From: Limnohabitans sp. 2KL-51
GTDB lineage: Bacteria > Pseudomonadota > Gammaproteobacteria > Burkholderiales > Burkholderiaceae_C
Reading direction: 5' to 3'
NCBI RefSeq assembly: GCF_003063645.1
Contig: NZ_NESJ01000012.1
Coordinates: 110,838-174,837 of the forward strand
Length of the DNA: 64,000 nucleotides
In this document: positions 45,239-52,561 of the stretch, one piece after another
Position numbering within the stretch: position 1 is the first letter of the stretch
Layout: each line of letters begins with the position of its first letter
Notes under the pieces: generated by a model
Told to the model about the DNA's origin: nothing
The model's input: only the letters and a program-made list of their open reading frames with translations
Database searches by the model: none
Translations under genes and position numbers: made by a program

Positions 45239-46162
45239 TTACCTTGCGACAACCAGGCCACCGCTGGTGTAACTGGAAAAATAGCTAGCACAGGCCTCTG
45301 AAAACGCGCGAATAGCTCGGCGTGATGGGCCTGGGATGGTCCCCAAACAAAGCGTCAGGCCAGACGCCTCGCCGGAAATCGGTAGGCAGACCAAGTCATC
45401 GCCTGCGTAGCTTCGTTGAATGTGGGGGCGCATGTTCAAGACTGCACAGCCCAAACCGCATCCGACCAAAGATCGAACCATCTCGGTAGACGTTGCAGTC
45501 GCAACCACATTCAACGTTTGGCCCGCTCGTTCCAGCAGCTCGCGGTAATAGGTTGTGACAACCGGACGGTTCAGAATGACAAGGGGCTCTGCTGCGACCT
45601 CGAGTAATGTCACGCTTTCTCGTTGCGCAAAGGGATGTGTGGCAGCGCAAAGGCAATAGATTGGTGCATGGATCAGGCGGGTCACCTCGATTTGAGGCAC
45701 CGGATCGTCGGCGACAAACAGAATGACGTCATAGGCTCCTTGAAGCAAACCGGCCTGGGTCTCGGGGTTGCCACACTCGTCAAGTGCCACTTTCAGGGTT
45801 GGGTTGGCAGATATCAGCGGTTCAAGGACTTGCGGCAAAAAAGCGGGGGCGATGGGGGCATAGTAGCCAATCCTCAGCAGTCCACTGAGCCCGGAGCGCA
45901 GCTCAACACTTCTGGCGACCATTGCCTCATAGCGCTCCAAAAGGTCTTCGATCCTTTGCAGAACATCGCGTCCGGCTGTAGTGGGCGAAATGCCCTTTGA
46001 CCGTGCGCGCGTCACCAAGGTCAAACCAAAGGCGGCTTCCGCCTGGTCCAACGCGACCCCTACGGCAGAAGCTGCAACATGCAACTCTTCCGCAGCCGCC
46101 GTAATGCTGCCTAGGCGCATGGCAGCGCGCACATAGCGCATGGCGCGAAGCGACAGGTCCAT
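45239..46162 (-). CDS. LysR-family transcriptional regulator
   Basis: A 307-residue LysR regulator. The helix-turn-helix lies in MRYVRAAMRLGSITAAAEELHVAASAVGVALDQAE (two stretches, residues 8-42), followed by LVTRARSKGISPTTAG and the effector-binding domain starting LSGLLRIGYYAPIAP. It diverges from the membrane hydroxylase/PanB-like operon with a gap of about 95 bases, which contains a palindrome at 46188-46201. That arrangement is the standard one for a LysR protein controlling its neighbour. The helix-turn-helix has V-A-A-S-A-V-G in the recognition helix, an uncommon variant. Confidence 0.9.
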   Translation of the reverse strand: MDLSLRAMRYVRAAMRLGSITAAAEELHVAASAVGVALDQAEAAFGLTLVTRARSKGISPTTAGRDVLQRIEDLLERYEAMVARSVELRSGLSGLLRIGYYAPIAPAFLPQVLEPLISANPTLKVALDECGNPETQAGLLQGAYDVILFVADDPVPQIEVTRLIHAPIYCLCAATHPFAQRESVTLLEVAAEPLVILNRPVVTTYYRELLERAGQTLNVVATATSTEMVRSLVGCGLGCAVLNMRPHIQRSYAGDDLVCLPISGEASGLTLCLGTIPGPSRRAIRAFSEACASYFSSYTSGGLVVAR

Positions 46163-46187
46163 CGCGAATCCTCGGAAATTTAGAGGT

Positions 46188-46201
46188 TTATGATCTCATA
46201 A
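46188..46201. promoter_or_regulatory. Candidate LysR binding site
   Basis: TTATGATCTCATAA: perfect six-base arms TTATGA and TCATAA around TC, with the T-N11-A spacing of LysR boxes. It lies between the divergent LysR gene and the hydroxylase gene. Confidence 0.55.
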
Positions 46202-46258
46202 TACTGCTTTTCTATGTTTGTCACCCATGTCAAGATAAAAAATCAACCAATAGAAGAC

Positions 46259-47263
46259 ATGATGATCACCGATTCCGAAGACCACCAACCCTCGTTGCCA
46301 GGCTGGAACTACACCACAAAGGTGCCCTTGGCGGTATCGCCATTGTTTCAGTGGCCTCTGCAACCCATTGCGATCTTGCGCTGGATTTGGGGCAGTTGGT
46401 TTTTCATCTCTGAACGGCTGATCATCGTCGGCATCGCCTTTGCGACCCTCATCTGGACCCAGCCCTCGCTGGAGGTCGCGAAGCACCTTGAGCTAGGCTG
46501 GGTCGCGCAGATCTGGCTGCGCAACATCCTGCTGCTGACGGTGGTTGCGGGCGGTCTGCACGTCTATTTCTATCGCTGGAACGCTCAGGGCAAGCACCTG
46601 AAGTTTGATCCCCGGCCCCTGATGGTGAAAGGCAAGCAGTTCACCCTGGGCGGACAGATTCGCGACAACGTTTTCTGGTCCTTGGCAAGCGGTGTAACGG
46701 TATGGACCTGCTATGAGGTTTTGATGTTCTGGGCGATGGCAAATGGCTGGGCGCCGGTGCTGACATGGAACGAAAACCCGGTTTGGTTTGTATTACTGTT
46801 CCTGCTCGTGCCGCTGTGGGAAAGTTTCTATTTCTACTGGATACATCGCGCCCTACACTGGCCACCACTCTACAAACGCGTGCATTCACTGCATCACAGA
46901 AATATCAACGTCGGTCCCTGGTCTGGCAATTCTATGCATCCGGTCGAGCATATTATTTACTACGGCTCGGCGCTGATTCACTTCATCGTGCCCGCCAACC
47001 CGATCCATATCCTCTATCACCTGCAATACTACGTGCTGACAGCCGCAACGACCCATACCGGATTTGAGGGGCTGGTGGTGAAAGGCCGCAGGCGACTGAA
47101 GCTTGGGACGTTTCACCACCAGATGCACCACCGTTACTTTGAATGTAACTATGGCGGACTGGAAGTTCCGTGGGACAAGCTTTTCGGGTCATTCCACGAC
47201 GGCACGATCGAGTCGAGCGAGCGAATTAAAGAAAGTCGCAAACGGATGATCATGGAGTCGTAA
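46259..47263 (+). CDS. Sterol desaturase/fatty-acid hydroxylase family membrane protein
   Basis: Integral membrane di-iron oxygenase of about 334 residues. The three histidine boxes are present: HRALH, HSLHHRN and, near the C-terminus, HHQMHHRYF. Membrane helices surround them (LIIVGIAFATLIWTQPSL, IWLRNILLLTVVAGGLHVYF, and VWFVLLFLLVPLWESFYFYW). The family hydroxylates or desaturates lipid-like substrates such as sterols, fatty acids, carotenoids or alkylglycerols. I prefer the ATG at 46259 with AGAAGAC before it; 46214 is an upstream alternative. The next gene starts two bases after the stop, so both products probably act together. The substrate is unknown. Confidence 0.88.
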   Translation: MMITDSEDHQPSLPGWNYTTKVPLAVSPLFQWPLQPIAILRWIWGSWFFISERLIIVGIAFATLIWTQPSLEVAKHLELGWVAQIWLRNILLLTVVAGGLHVYFYRWNAQGKHLKFDPRPLMVKGKQFTLGGQIRDNVFWSLASGVTVWTCYEVLMFWAMANGWAPVLTWNENPVWFVLLFLLVPLWESFYFYWIHRALHWPPLYKRVHSLHHRNINVGPWSGNSMHPVEHIIYYGSALIHFIVPANPIHILYHLQYYVLTAATTHTGFEGLVVKGRRRLKLGTFHHQMHHRYFECNYGGLEVPWDKLFGSFHDGTIESSERIKESRKRMIMES

Positions 47264-47265
47264 CG

Positions 47266-48060
47266 ATGGCAGCGCTAACGGTTCGCGACCTACGCGCGTT
47301 GAAGGGAGTTCGCCAGATCTGCTTTGTGCAGATCACATCCGAGGAGCAGGCGTTGGCTGCCGCGCAAGCCGGGATGGACATGATAGGGACGGCGTTTCGT
47401 CCGGAAAACCGACACCTTCCCAAGGCCGTTCCTGAAACCCACTTTCAATTCGGCCTCCAATGGGGCGACCATGCTTGCTCTACCGAGGCGCTTCGCGCGG
47501 CAATGCAAGCAATGCAATATGGCACACAGTCGATCTACTGTGCCATGAGCCCACAAGTTGTCGAAGTGCTGGCGCGAGAGGGTGTGCCTGTTATCGCTCA
47601 CGTTGGCCTGGTTCCACCTAAGGCTACCTGGACGGGTGGCTTTCGTGCCGTGGGCAAGACAAAAGAACAAGCGCTAATGCTTTGGCAAGAGGTCCGCGAT
47701 TTCGAGAGCGCCGGTGCTTTCGCCGTCGAGATGGAAGTCATCCCAGCAAACCTGGCGGCTTATATAACCCGACGCTCAAGCCTGCTTACCATTTCGCTTG
47801 GATCAGGCGCTGGTTGTGATGTGCAATATTTGTTTTCGGCAGATATTTTGGGTGAAAATCGTGGCCACTTTCCTCGACACGCAAAAGCCTATCGGGATTT
47901 TGCAGGCGAGCGCGACAGGCTGCAGTCCGAACGCGTTGCGGCCTATCGTGAATACATCGCTGACATTCAAAAAGGGGCATTCCCTGAGACCCGCCACTTG
48001 GTTGCGATGAAGGATGATGAATTTGATGAATTTAAGGCAGCGTTAGAAAAGCTCGCTTGA
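47266..48060 (+). CDS. Divergent PanB-fold (ketopantoate hydroxymethyltransferase-like) protein
   Basis: A 264-residue protein whose second half matches the PanB/phosphoenolpyruvate-mutase-like barrel: GVPVIAHVGLVPPKATWTGG, VGKTKEQALMLWQEVRDFESAGAFAVEMEVIP and SLGSGAGCDVQYLFSADILG. The first half departs from PanB. Where PanB has GDSLGM and DMPF with the metal-binding aspartates, this protein has IGTAFRPENRHL and SIYCAMS. It is therefore unlikely to be the housekeeping pantothenate enzyme. Two bases separate it from the membrane hydroxylase gene, so a joint pathway is likely. The reaction is not known. Confidence 0.72.
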   Translation: MAALTVRDLRALKGVRQICFVQITSEEQALAAAQAGMDMIGTAFRPENRHLPKAVPETHFQFGLQWGDHACSTEALRAAMQAMQYGTQSIYCAMSPQVVEVLAREGVPVIAHVGLVPPKATWTGGFRAVGKTKEQALMLWQEVRDFESAGAFAVEMEVIPANLAAYITRRSSLLTISLGSGAGCDVQYLFSADILGENRGHFPRHAKAYRDFAGERDRLQSERVAAYREYIADIQKGAFPETRHLVAMKDDEFDEFKAALEKLA

Positions 48061-48244
48061 AAAACTCGACGCAGCCTGAGCAGGCCAATCCCTGCAGACC
48101 GGTGGTGAGATTGGCTGTGAGTTACATGAACCAGCATGGCTCCACCAGAAGTTGGTTGGTCAGGAAGAAGGGTTGCGGCGGCACCGGTGAGGCCCCTGAC
48201 CCTCCCGCCTTGCGGGACAGCCCGCAGATGCTTCAATTCCCCGC

Positions 48245-48765
48245 ATGTCCTTCGCCCCAACCCGCCTGCACCGCCGCACCCTGCTGCTGAGCGCAGCCGC
48301 CGCCGTGGCCGCGCCCCACGTGGTGCGGGCTGCCGGCAACGCCACGCCCTTGCCCCCCATGACCGAAGGGCCGTTCTATCCGCAACCAGCCTGGCGTGCA
48401 CGCGGGCCGTTTGCGGGTGACTGGGACACCGACCTGACCCGCGTGACGCGCGGCGGGCGTGAGCGCGTGGCCGAAGGCGAGCCGCTGGGCCTGGAACTGC
48501 AAGTGCGCGACACGCGCGGCCGCGCGCTGGACGGCGCCGTGGTGGAGATCTGGCAATGCGACAACTGGGGCCGCTACCGGCACCCGCGCGACGGCGCCCA
48601 GCCGGCCGAGGTGGACGAAGGCTTCCAGGGCTACGGCGAAGCGCGCGCCGGCGCCCAGGGCACGGTGGCTTTCCGCACCATCCGCCCCGCTCCGTATGCC
48701 GGCCGCACCCCGCACATCCACCTGAAAGTTCGCCATGCGAGCTTCGGCGAGATCACCTGTGGTGG
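48245..48765 (+). pseudogene. Intradiol ring-cleavage dioxygenase-like protein, cut by an IS91 element
   Basis: N-terminal three quarters of a secreted protein of the intradiol dioxygenase fold. It has an arginine-rich export signal (RLHRRTLLLSAAAAVAAPHVVRAAG), PMTEGPFYPQPAWRARG, LGLELQVRDTRGRALDGAVVEIWQCDNWGRYRH and PYAGRTPHIHLKVRH with the H-x-H iron-ligand motif. The reading frame runs into the IS91 end at 48766 after GEIT, so the C-terminal part is gone. The fragment is more GC-rich than its neighbours, suggesting separate origin. The 184 bases before it (48061-48244) hold nothing I can identify. Confidence 0.82.
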
Positions 48766-48949
48766 ATAGGAAATTCAACCGCACGAGCTTAAATATAGCA
48801 CCACCTGGGGGTCACCACGCCACTGAGCCAGGTCGTTTCGAGCCATCTATGAGGGCCCGCAAGCCGAGACTGTCCGACATGCCTCCCTTATCAGCATTGC
48901 CAGCCGCAGCCCTGCCCCGCAGCGTTGGCCAAACCGCTGTTGCCTTCCC

Positions 48950-49756
48950 TCACCAACTGACGCGCTGATCGGCCTCGAAGTCCGGTGCCACTAGGGCCAC
49001 ATCGTCCCAATCTGACGCGACGTCGACACCCTCGCCTATCTGCGCCTCGCACCCGTCCCACAGCGGCGGCCCGCGTGCGGGTGTGATGCGCGGCGGCTCT
49101 GTCTCCACCCCGATGTGTTCCAAGATGTGCCGGATGTCGGCGCTGTGCGTGATGAAGGCGATGATGCGCATCTGACCGCCACAGATCGGGCATACCAGAG
49201 GGAACACCTCGTAGATGCGGGCCATCAGCACCGCCCACAGATAGTGCGCCGAGCGCTTGGGTGGCACCGGCTGGGTCGGCTCGGCCTGGGTTGGGCGTGG
49301 GTTGCCTGCCCCAAGTGCGCCCTCGCCTGCATCCGTGCTGGCTGGCTCGGCCTGCACCTGTGCCAGTTGCGTAGGTTGCGCCGCTGCGCTCTGCGCCATC
49401 TCCGTGACAGCAGCCCTGTGCGGCGAATGGGGTGCCAGCACGCCAAAGTAGCGGTGGCGGTGGGTGCGCGGGGGAGGAATGAGCGCGGCAATGCGCTCGA
49501 TCAACTCCAGTGGCGTGAGGTGCAGTTCTTCGCCTGTTTTACCTTTTGCACTGCGCTTGTCTCGCTGGCCGCTGCCCGGCTCACTGTGCTGTTTGGCGCA
49601 GCGGTAGACCAACTCGCCGCCCGCTTTGCGCAGCCGCTCCATCGCAAACGGCGGGCGCGCGCAGTACCTCAGCAGCCGCTCCAGGCCCGCGCGGTCGTGC
49701 GCTGCTATGCAAACGCTGGTGTCTACCGAGAAACCGCTGTGGCGGTAGGCCAGCAT
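48950..49756 (-). CDS. IS91-family transposase, C-terminal part (after an in-frame stop)
   Basis: A 268-codon frame in the same reading frame as the upstream half, separated from it only by the TAA at 49757-49759. It contains the conserved catalytic-tyrosine segment RAGLERLLRYCARPPFAMERL, then VYRCAKQHS, a domain rich in alanine/proline/threonine, and a C-terminal cysteine pair in VFPLVCPICGGQMRIIAFIT. The ATG at 49756 follows the stop directly, so reinitiation could make this part separately. A near-identical copy of most of it is at 44048-44893. Confidence 0.85.
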   Translation of the reverse strand: MLAYRHSGFSVDTSVCIAAHDRAGLERLLRYCARPPFAMERLRKAGGELVYRCAKQHSEPGSGQRDKRSAKGKTGEELHLTPLELIERIAALIPPPRTHRHRYFGVLAPHSPHRAAVTEMAQSAAAQPTQLAQVQAEPASTDAGEGALGAGNPRPTQAEPTQPVPPKRSAHYLWAVLMARIYEVFPLVCPICGGQMRIIAFITHSADIRHILEHIGVETEPPRITPARGPPLWDGCEAQIGEGVDVASDWDDVALVAPDFEADQRVSW

Positions 49757-50548
49757 TTATTTAGCCTCGAAATCCTCCAGCAGTCCCCTTGCGACGAAGG
49801 CGCGCAGGATGCGTTTGCGCAAGGTGGCCTGCACCTGGGCCACGGCATCCGCATCCACCCCCGTGGCCGGGTGGAAGATGACGCCCGGCGCACAGGCTTG
49901 GGCACGGGCTTGAGCGTCAACACCGCCCTCGCCCGCCACTTCCTCAAACACGCCATCGACCACGCAAACGTGAAAGTGCACATGCTCGTTCAGGCTGGAG
50001 CCGAAGCGGTGAATGAAGGCGACTGCGCCGATGTGCAGCGCAACCTTGACCACGCTCGCCGCACCAGGACAGTTGACAAATAGGCTTTGCGCAATGACCC
50101 GCAGGAAGATACTTAGCACCATGCCCAGCACCGCGCTGTCGCGCTGCATTAAATACCGCAACCGCTTGGGCACTGACAACACCCACTGGCGCACCGGCAG
50201 GCGCGGGAAGACGTGGTCGGTAAGGTGTGCCGCCGTTTCGGCCATGCGCCGCGTGTTGCACGAAGGGCAGAAACCCCTGCCTTTGCAGGAGAAGGCTACC
50301 AGGAAGTCATGCCCACTGTCACCACAGCGTGCGCGGGCAAAGCCATGCGCGAAGATGCCGCATTCCAGATACTTCTCGAACGCTTGGCGCACATATGGCT
50401 TGGGGCTGTGGTGGTCGCCCTGCCCGTCAAACTGACCCGCGCTGGCCAGATCAAGCCAGGTCTCGTGGTGCTCGGCCACCGTTTGGTAGAACAGCGTGCG
50501 TTCGGGGTGGCGCGGGTTGTAGAGCTTGGGTTTGGATGTGGTCGGCAT
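49757..50548 (-). CDS. IS91-family transposase, N-terminal part
   Basis: N-terminal 263 codons of an IS91-type rolling-circle transposase. The zinc-binding region CGDSGHDFLVAFSCKGRGFCPSC is followed by RRMAETAAHLTDHVFPRLPVRQWVLS-type sequence and the HUH nuclease motif in NEHVHFHVCVVDG. It ends at LLEDFEAK followed by TAA, so the HUH histidines and the tyrosine region lie on separate frames. The start at 50548 (MPTTSKPKLYNPRHPERT) is the family start; 50605 is further upstream. Transposition would need read-through, reinitiation with reassembly, or a helper copy elsewhere. Confidence 0.88.
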   Translation of the reverse strand: MPTTSKPKLYNPRHPERTLFYQTVAEHHETWLDLASAGQFDGQGDHHSPKPYVRQAFEKYLECGIFAHGFARARCGDSGHDFLVAFSCKGRGFCPSCNTRRMAETAAHLTDHVFPRLPVRQWVLSVPKRLRYLMQRDSAVLGMVLSIFLRVIAQSLFVNCPGAASVVKVALHIGAVAFIHRFGSSLNEHVHFHVCVVDGVFEEVAGEGGVDAQARAQACAPGVIFHPATGVDADAVAQVQATLRKRILRAFVARGLLEDFEAK

Positions 50549-50602
50549 GAATACTGTGCAAATACACAGTATTCTGCGGCGATTGTTTGGGCGCGCAAAG
50601 CA

Positions 50603-50634
50603 CAAAGCCCAAACCGTTGCCGGTTCGGGCTTTG
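50603..50634 (-). terminator. lpdA transcription terminator hairpin
   Basis: CAAAGCCC.AACC / GGTT.GGGCTTTG arms around a short loop, 23 bases after the lpdA stop (50657). Copies of this hairpin, more or less changed, lie next to relics 1, 2, 5 and 7, and a different hairpin lies next to relic 3, which shows that the duplicated unit includes the terminator. Confidence 0.8.
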
Positions 50635-50656
50635 TTTGGGGTGCTTGCTGGCCGGC

Positions 50657-52504
50657 TTACTTCTTCGCTGGCGGCACGTCGGTACAACTCCCATGCGCCA
50701 CCTCCGCCGCCATGCCGATGCTTTCGCCCAGCGTGGGGTGTGGGTGGATGGTTTTGCCGATGTCCACGGCGTCTGCGCCCATCTCGATGGCCAGAGCGAT
50801 CTCGCCAATCATGTCGCCTGCATGTGTGCCGACCATGCCACCGCCCAAGATCTTGCCGTGGCCGTGGGCTTCGGGGCTGTCGTCAAACAGCAGTTTGGTC
50901 ACGCCTTCGTCGCGGCCATTGGCAATGGCACGGCCTGATGCTGTCCAAGGGAACAAGCCCTTTTTCACCTTGATGCCTTGGGCTTTGGCCTGGTCTTCGG
51001 TCAGGCCCACCCAGGCCACTTCGGGGTCGGTGTAGGCGACGCTTGGGATGACGCGTGCGTTGAACGCCGCCGCAGCAAGTTCTTTGTTACCTTGTAGTTC
51101 GCCCGCAATGACTTCGGCCGCCACGTGGGCTTCGTGCACCGCCTTGTGCGCCAACATGGGCTGGCCCACGATGTCGCCAATCGCAAAGATGTGCGGCACG
51201 TTGGTGCGCATCTGGATGTCGACGTTGATGAAGCCGCGCTCCGTCACTGCCACGCCAGCTTTGTCAGCGGCGAGTTTTTTGCCGTTGGGCGTGCGGCCCA
51301 CGGCTTGCAGCACCAGGTCGTACACCTGCGGTGCGGGGGCGGTGCCACCGGGCTCGGCGCTCTCGAACGTGACTTCAATGCCTTCGGGCAAGGCGCGTGC
51401 CGACACGGTCTTGGTCTTGAGCATGATGTTGTCAAAGCGCTTGGCGTTCATCTTTTGCCAGATCTTGACCAGGTCGCGGTCGGCGCCTTGCATCAGGCCG
51501 TCCATCATTTCCACCACATCGAGGCGTGCGCCCAGCGTGCTGTAAACCGTGCCCATTTCCAAACCGATGATGCCGCCGCCCAAAATCAACATGCGCTTGG
51601 GCACTTCTTTGAGTTCCAAAGCACCGGTGCTGTCGACCACGCGTGGATCGTTCGGCATGAAAGGCAAACGCACGGCTTGCGAACCTGCAGCGATGATGGC
51701 CTTCTTAAAGACAATCACTTTTTTGCTGCCGTTTTGTTCTTGTGCAGTGCCGGTGGTCTCCGACACTTCGAGGTGATTCGCACCCAAGAATTGGCCCAAG
51801 CCGCGCACGGTAGTCACCTTGCGCATCTTGGCCATGGCAGCCAGGCCGCCAGTGAGTTTGCCAATGACTTTTTCTTTGTGACCGCGCAGCTTGTCGATGT
51901 TGACCACCGGTTTGCCAAAGTCAACACCGAGGTCGGCCATGTGGCTGACTTCGTCCATGACGGCCGCGACGTGCAGCAGCGCTTTGGAGGGGATGCAACC
52001 CACGTTCAAACACACGCCACCCAAAGTGGCGTAGCGCTCAACGATGACCACGTTCAAGCCGAGGTCAGCAGCACGGAACGCAGCCGAGTAACCGCCAGGG
52101 CCACCACCCAAGACGAGCACATCGCACTCGATGTCGGCAGAGCCGCCGAAGCCCGAAACCACGGGGGCTGCAACGGTTGGGGCTGCAGCTGGGGCTTGTG
52201 GGCTGGATTGCCGCGCTTCGCTCGCAATGACGGGTGCGGGGGCAGCAGCCGGGGCCGCAGCAGCGCCCTCGCCTTCCAGCACCAACACCACCGAGCCTTG
52301 TTTGACCTTGTCGCCAATCTTGACCTTGAGTTCCTTGACCACGCCGCCGTGGCTGCAAGGAATTTCCATGGAGGCTTTGTCGCTCTCCACGGTGATCAGA
52401 CTTTGGTCAGATTTGACGGTGTCGCCCACCTTGACCATCAACTCGATCACGGTGACTTCGTCGAAGTCGCCAATGTCGGGGACTTGAATATCTATGAGTG
52501 CCAT
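50657..52504 (-). CDS. lpdA: Dihydrolipoamide dehydrogenase (E3) with N-terminal lipoyl domain
   Basis: Flavoprotein that reoxidises the lipoyl groups of the pyruvate dehydrogenase complex with NAD+. A lipoyl domain (residues 1-80, lipoylation motif [10 protein letters not shown]) is joined by an Ala/Pro linker to the E3 core: FAD motif [19 protein letters not shown], redox cysteines [18 protein letters not shown] motif [29 protein letters not shown], and the C-terminal dimer/catalytic segment [15 protein letters not shown]. At 615 residues it is the normal length for lipoyl-bearing E3 of this group. The start at 52504 ([14 protein letters not shown]) is the usual one. The linker contains a translated palindromic repeat. 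It is the only full copy among eight lpdA-related loci in the window. Confidence 0.97.
   Translation of the reverse strand: MALIDIQVPDIGDFDEVTVIELMVKVGDTVKSDQSLITVESDKASMEIPCSHGGVVKELKVKIGDKVKQGSVVLVLEGEGAAAAPAAAPAPVIASEARQSSPQAPAAAPTVAAPVVSGFGGSADIECDVLVLGGGPGGYSAAFRAADLGLNVVIVERYATLGGVCLNVGCIPSKALLHVAAVMDEVSHMADLGVDFGKPVVNIDKLRGHKEKVIGKLTGGLAAMAKMRKVTTVRGLGQFLGANHLEVSETTGTAQEQNGSKKVIVFKKAIIAAGSQAVRLPFMPNDPRVVDSTGALELKEVPKRMLILGGGIIGLEMGTVYSTLGARLDVVEMMDGLMQGADRDLVKIWQKMNAKRFDNIMLKTKTVSARALPEGIEVTFESAEPGGTAPAPQVYDLVLQAVGRTPNGKKLAADKAGVAVTERGFINVDIQMRTNVPHIFAIGDIVGQPMLAHKAVHEAHVAAEVIAGELQGNKELAAAAFNARVIPSVAYTDPEVAWVGLTEDQAKAQGIKVKKGLFPWTASGRAIANGRDEGVTKLLFDDSPEAHGHGKILGGGMVGTHAGDMIGEIALAIEMGADAVDIGKTIHPHPTLGESIGMAAEVAHGSCTDVPPAKK
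52203..52233 (-). repeat. Dispersed palindromic repeat translated within lpdA
   Basis: The minus strand reads GTCATTGCGAGCGAAGCGC then GGCAATCCAG, a repeat that I recognise from intergenic regions of many Burkholderiales and other bacteria. Here it sits in frame in the flexible linker of E3 and encodes [12 protein letters not shown]. The linker tolerates it, so it did not break the gene. Family knowledge is from memory, not from a search. Confidence 0.75.
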
Positions 52505-52561
52505 GTTCTTCTCAAGAGGTTGGGGGCCGAGCAAAGCTGCGCTTGGGTCCGCCCCCAAGGA

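Larger units (their letters stand above)
48766..50600 (-). mobile_element. IS91-family rolling-circle insertion sequence
   Basis: The element begins with GGATAGGAAATTCAACCGCA, shared with two other copies, at the 3' side of the transposase gene (where the IS91 replication origin end, oriIS, lies) and ends near the lpdA terminator (the terIS side). Sequence resembling its 5' flank is also seen beside lpdA relic 2. There are no terminal inverted repeats or obvious target duplication, as expected for this family. The transposase is split by one stop codon. The exact right boundary is uncertain by tens of bases. Confidence 0.85.

Noticed and set aside
47266..48060. Calling the PanB-like gene panB
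   Set aside because: The metal-binding motifs in the first half of PanB are absent, so the housekeeping name would mislead.
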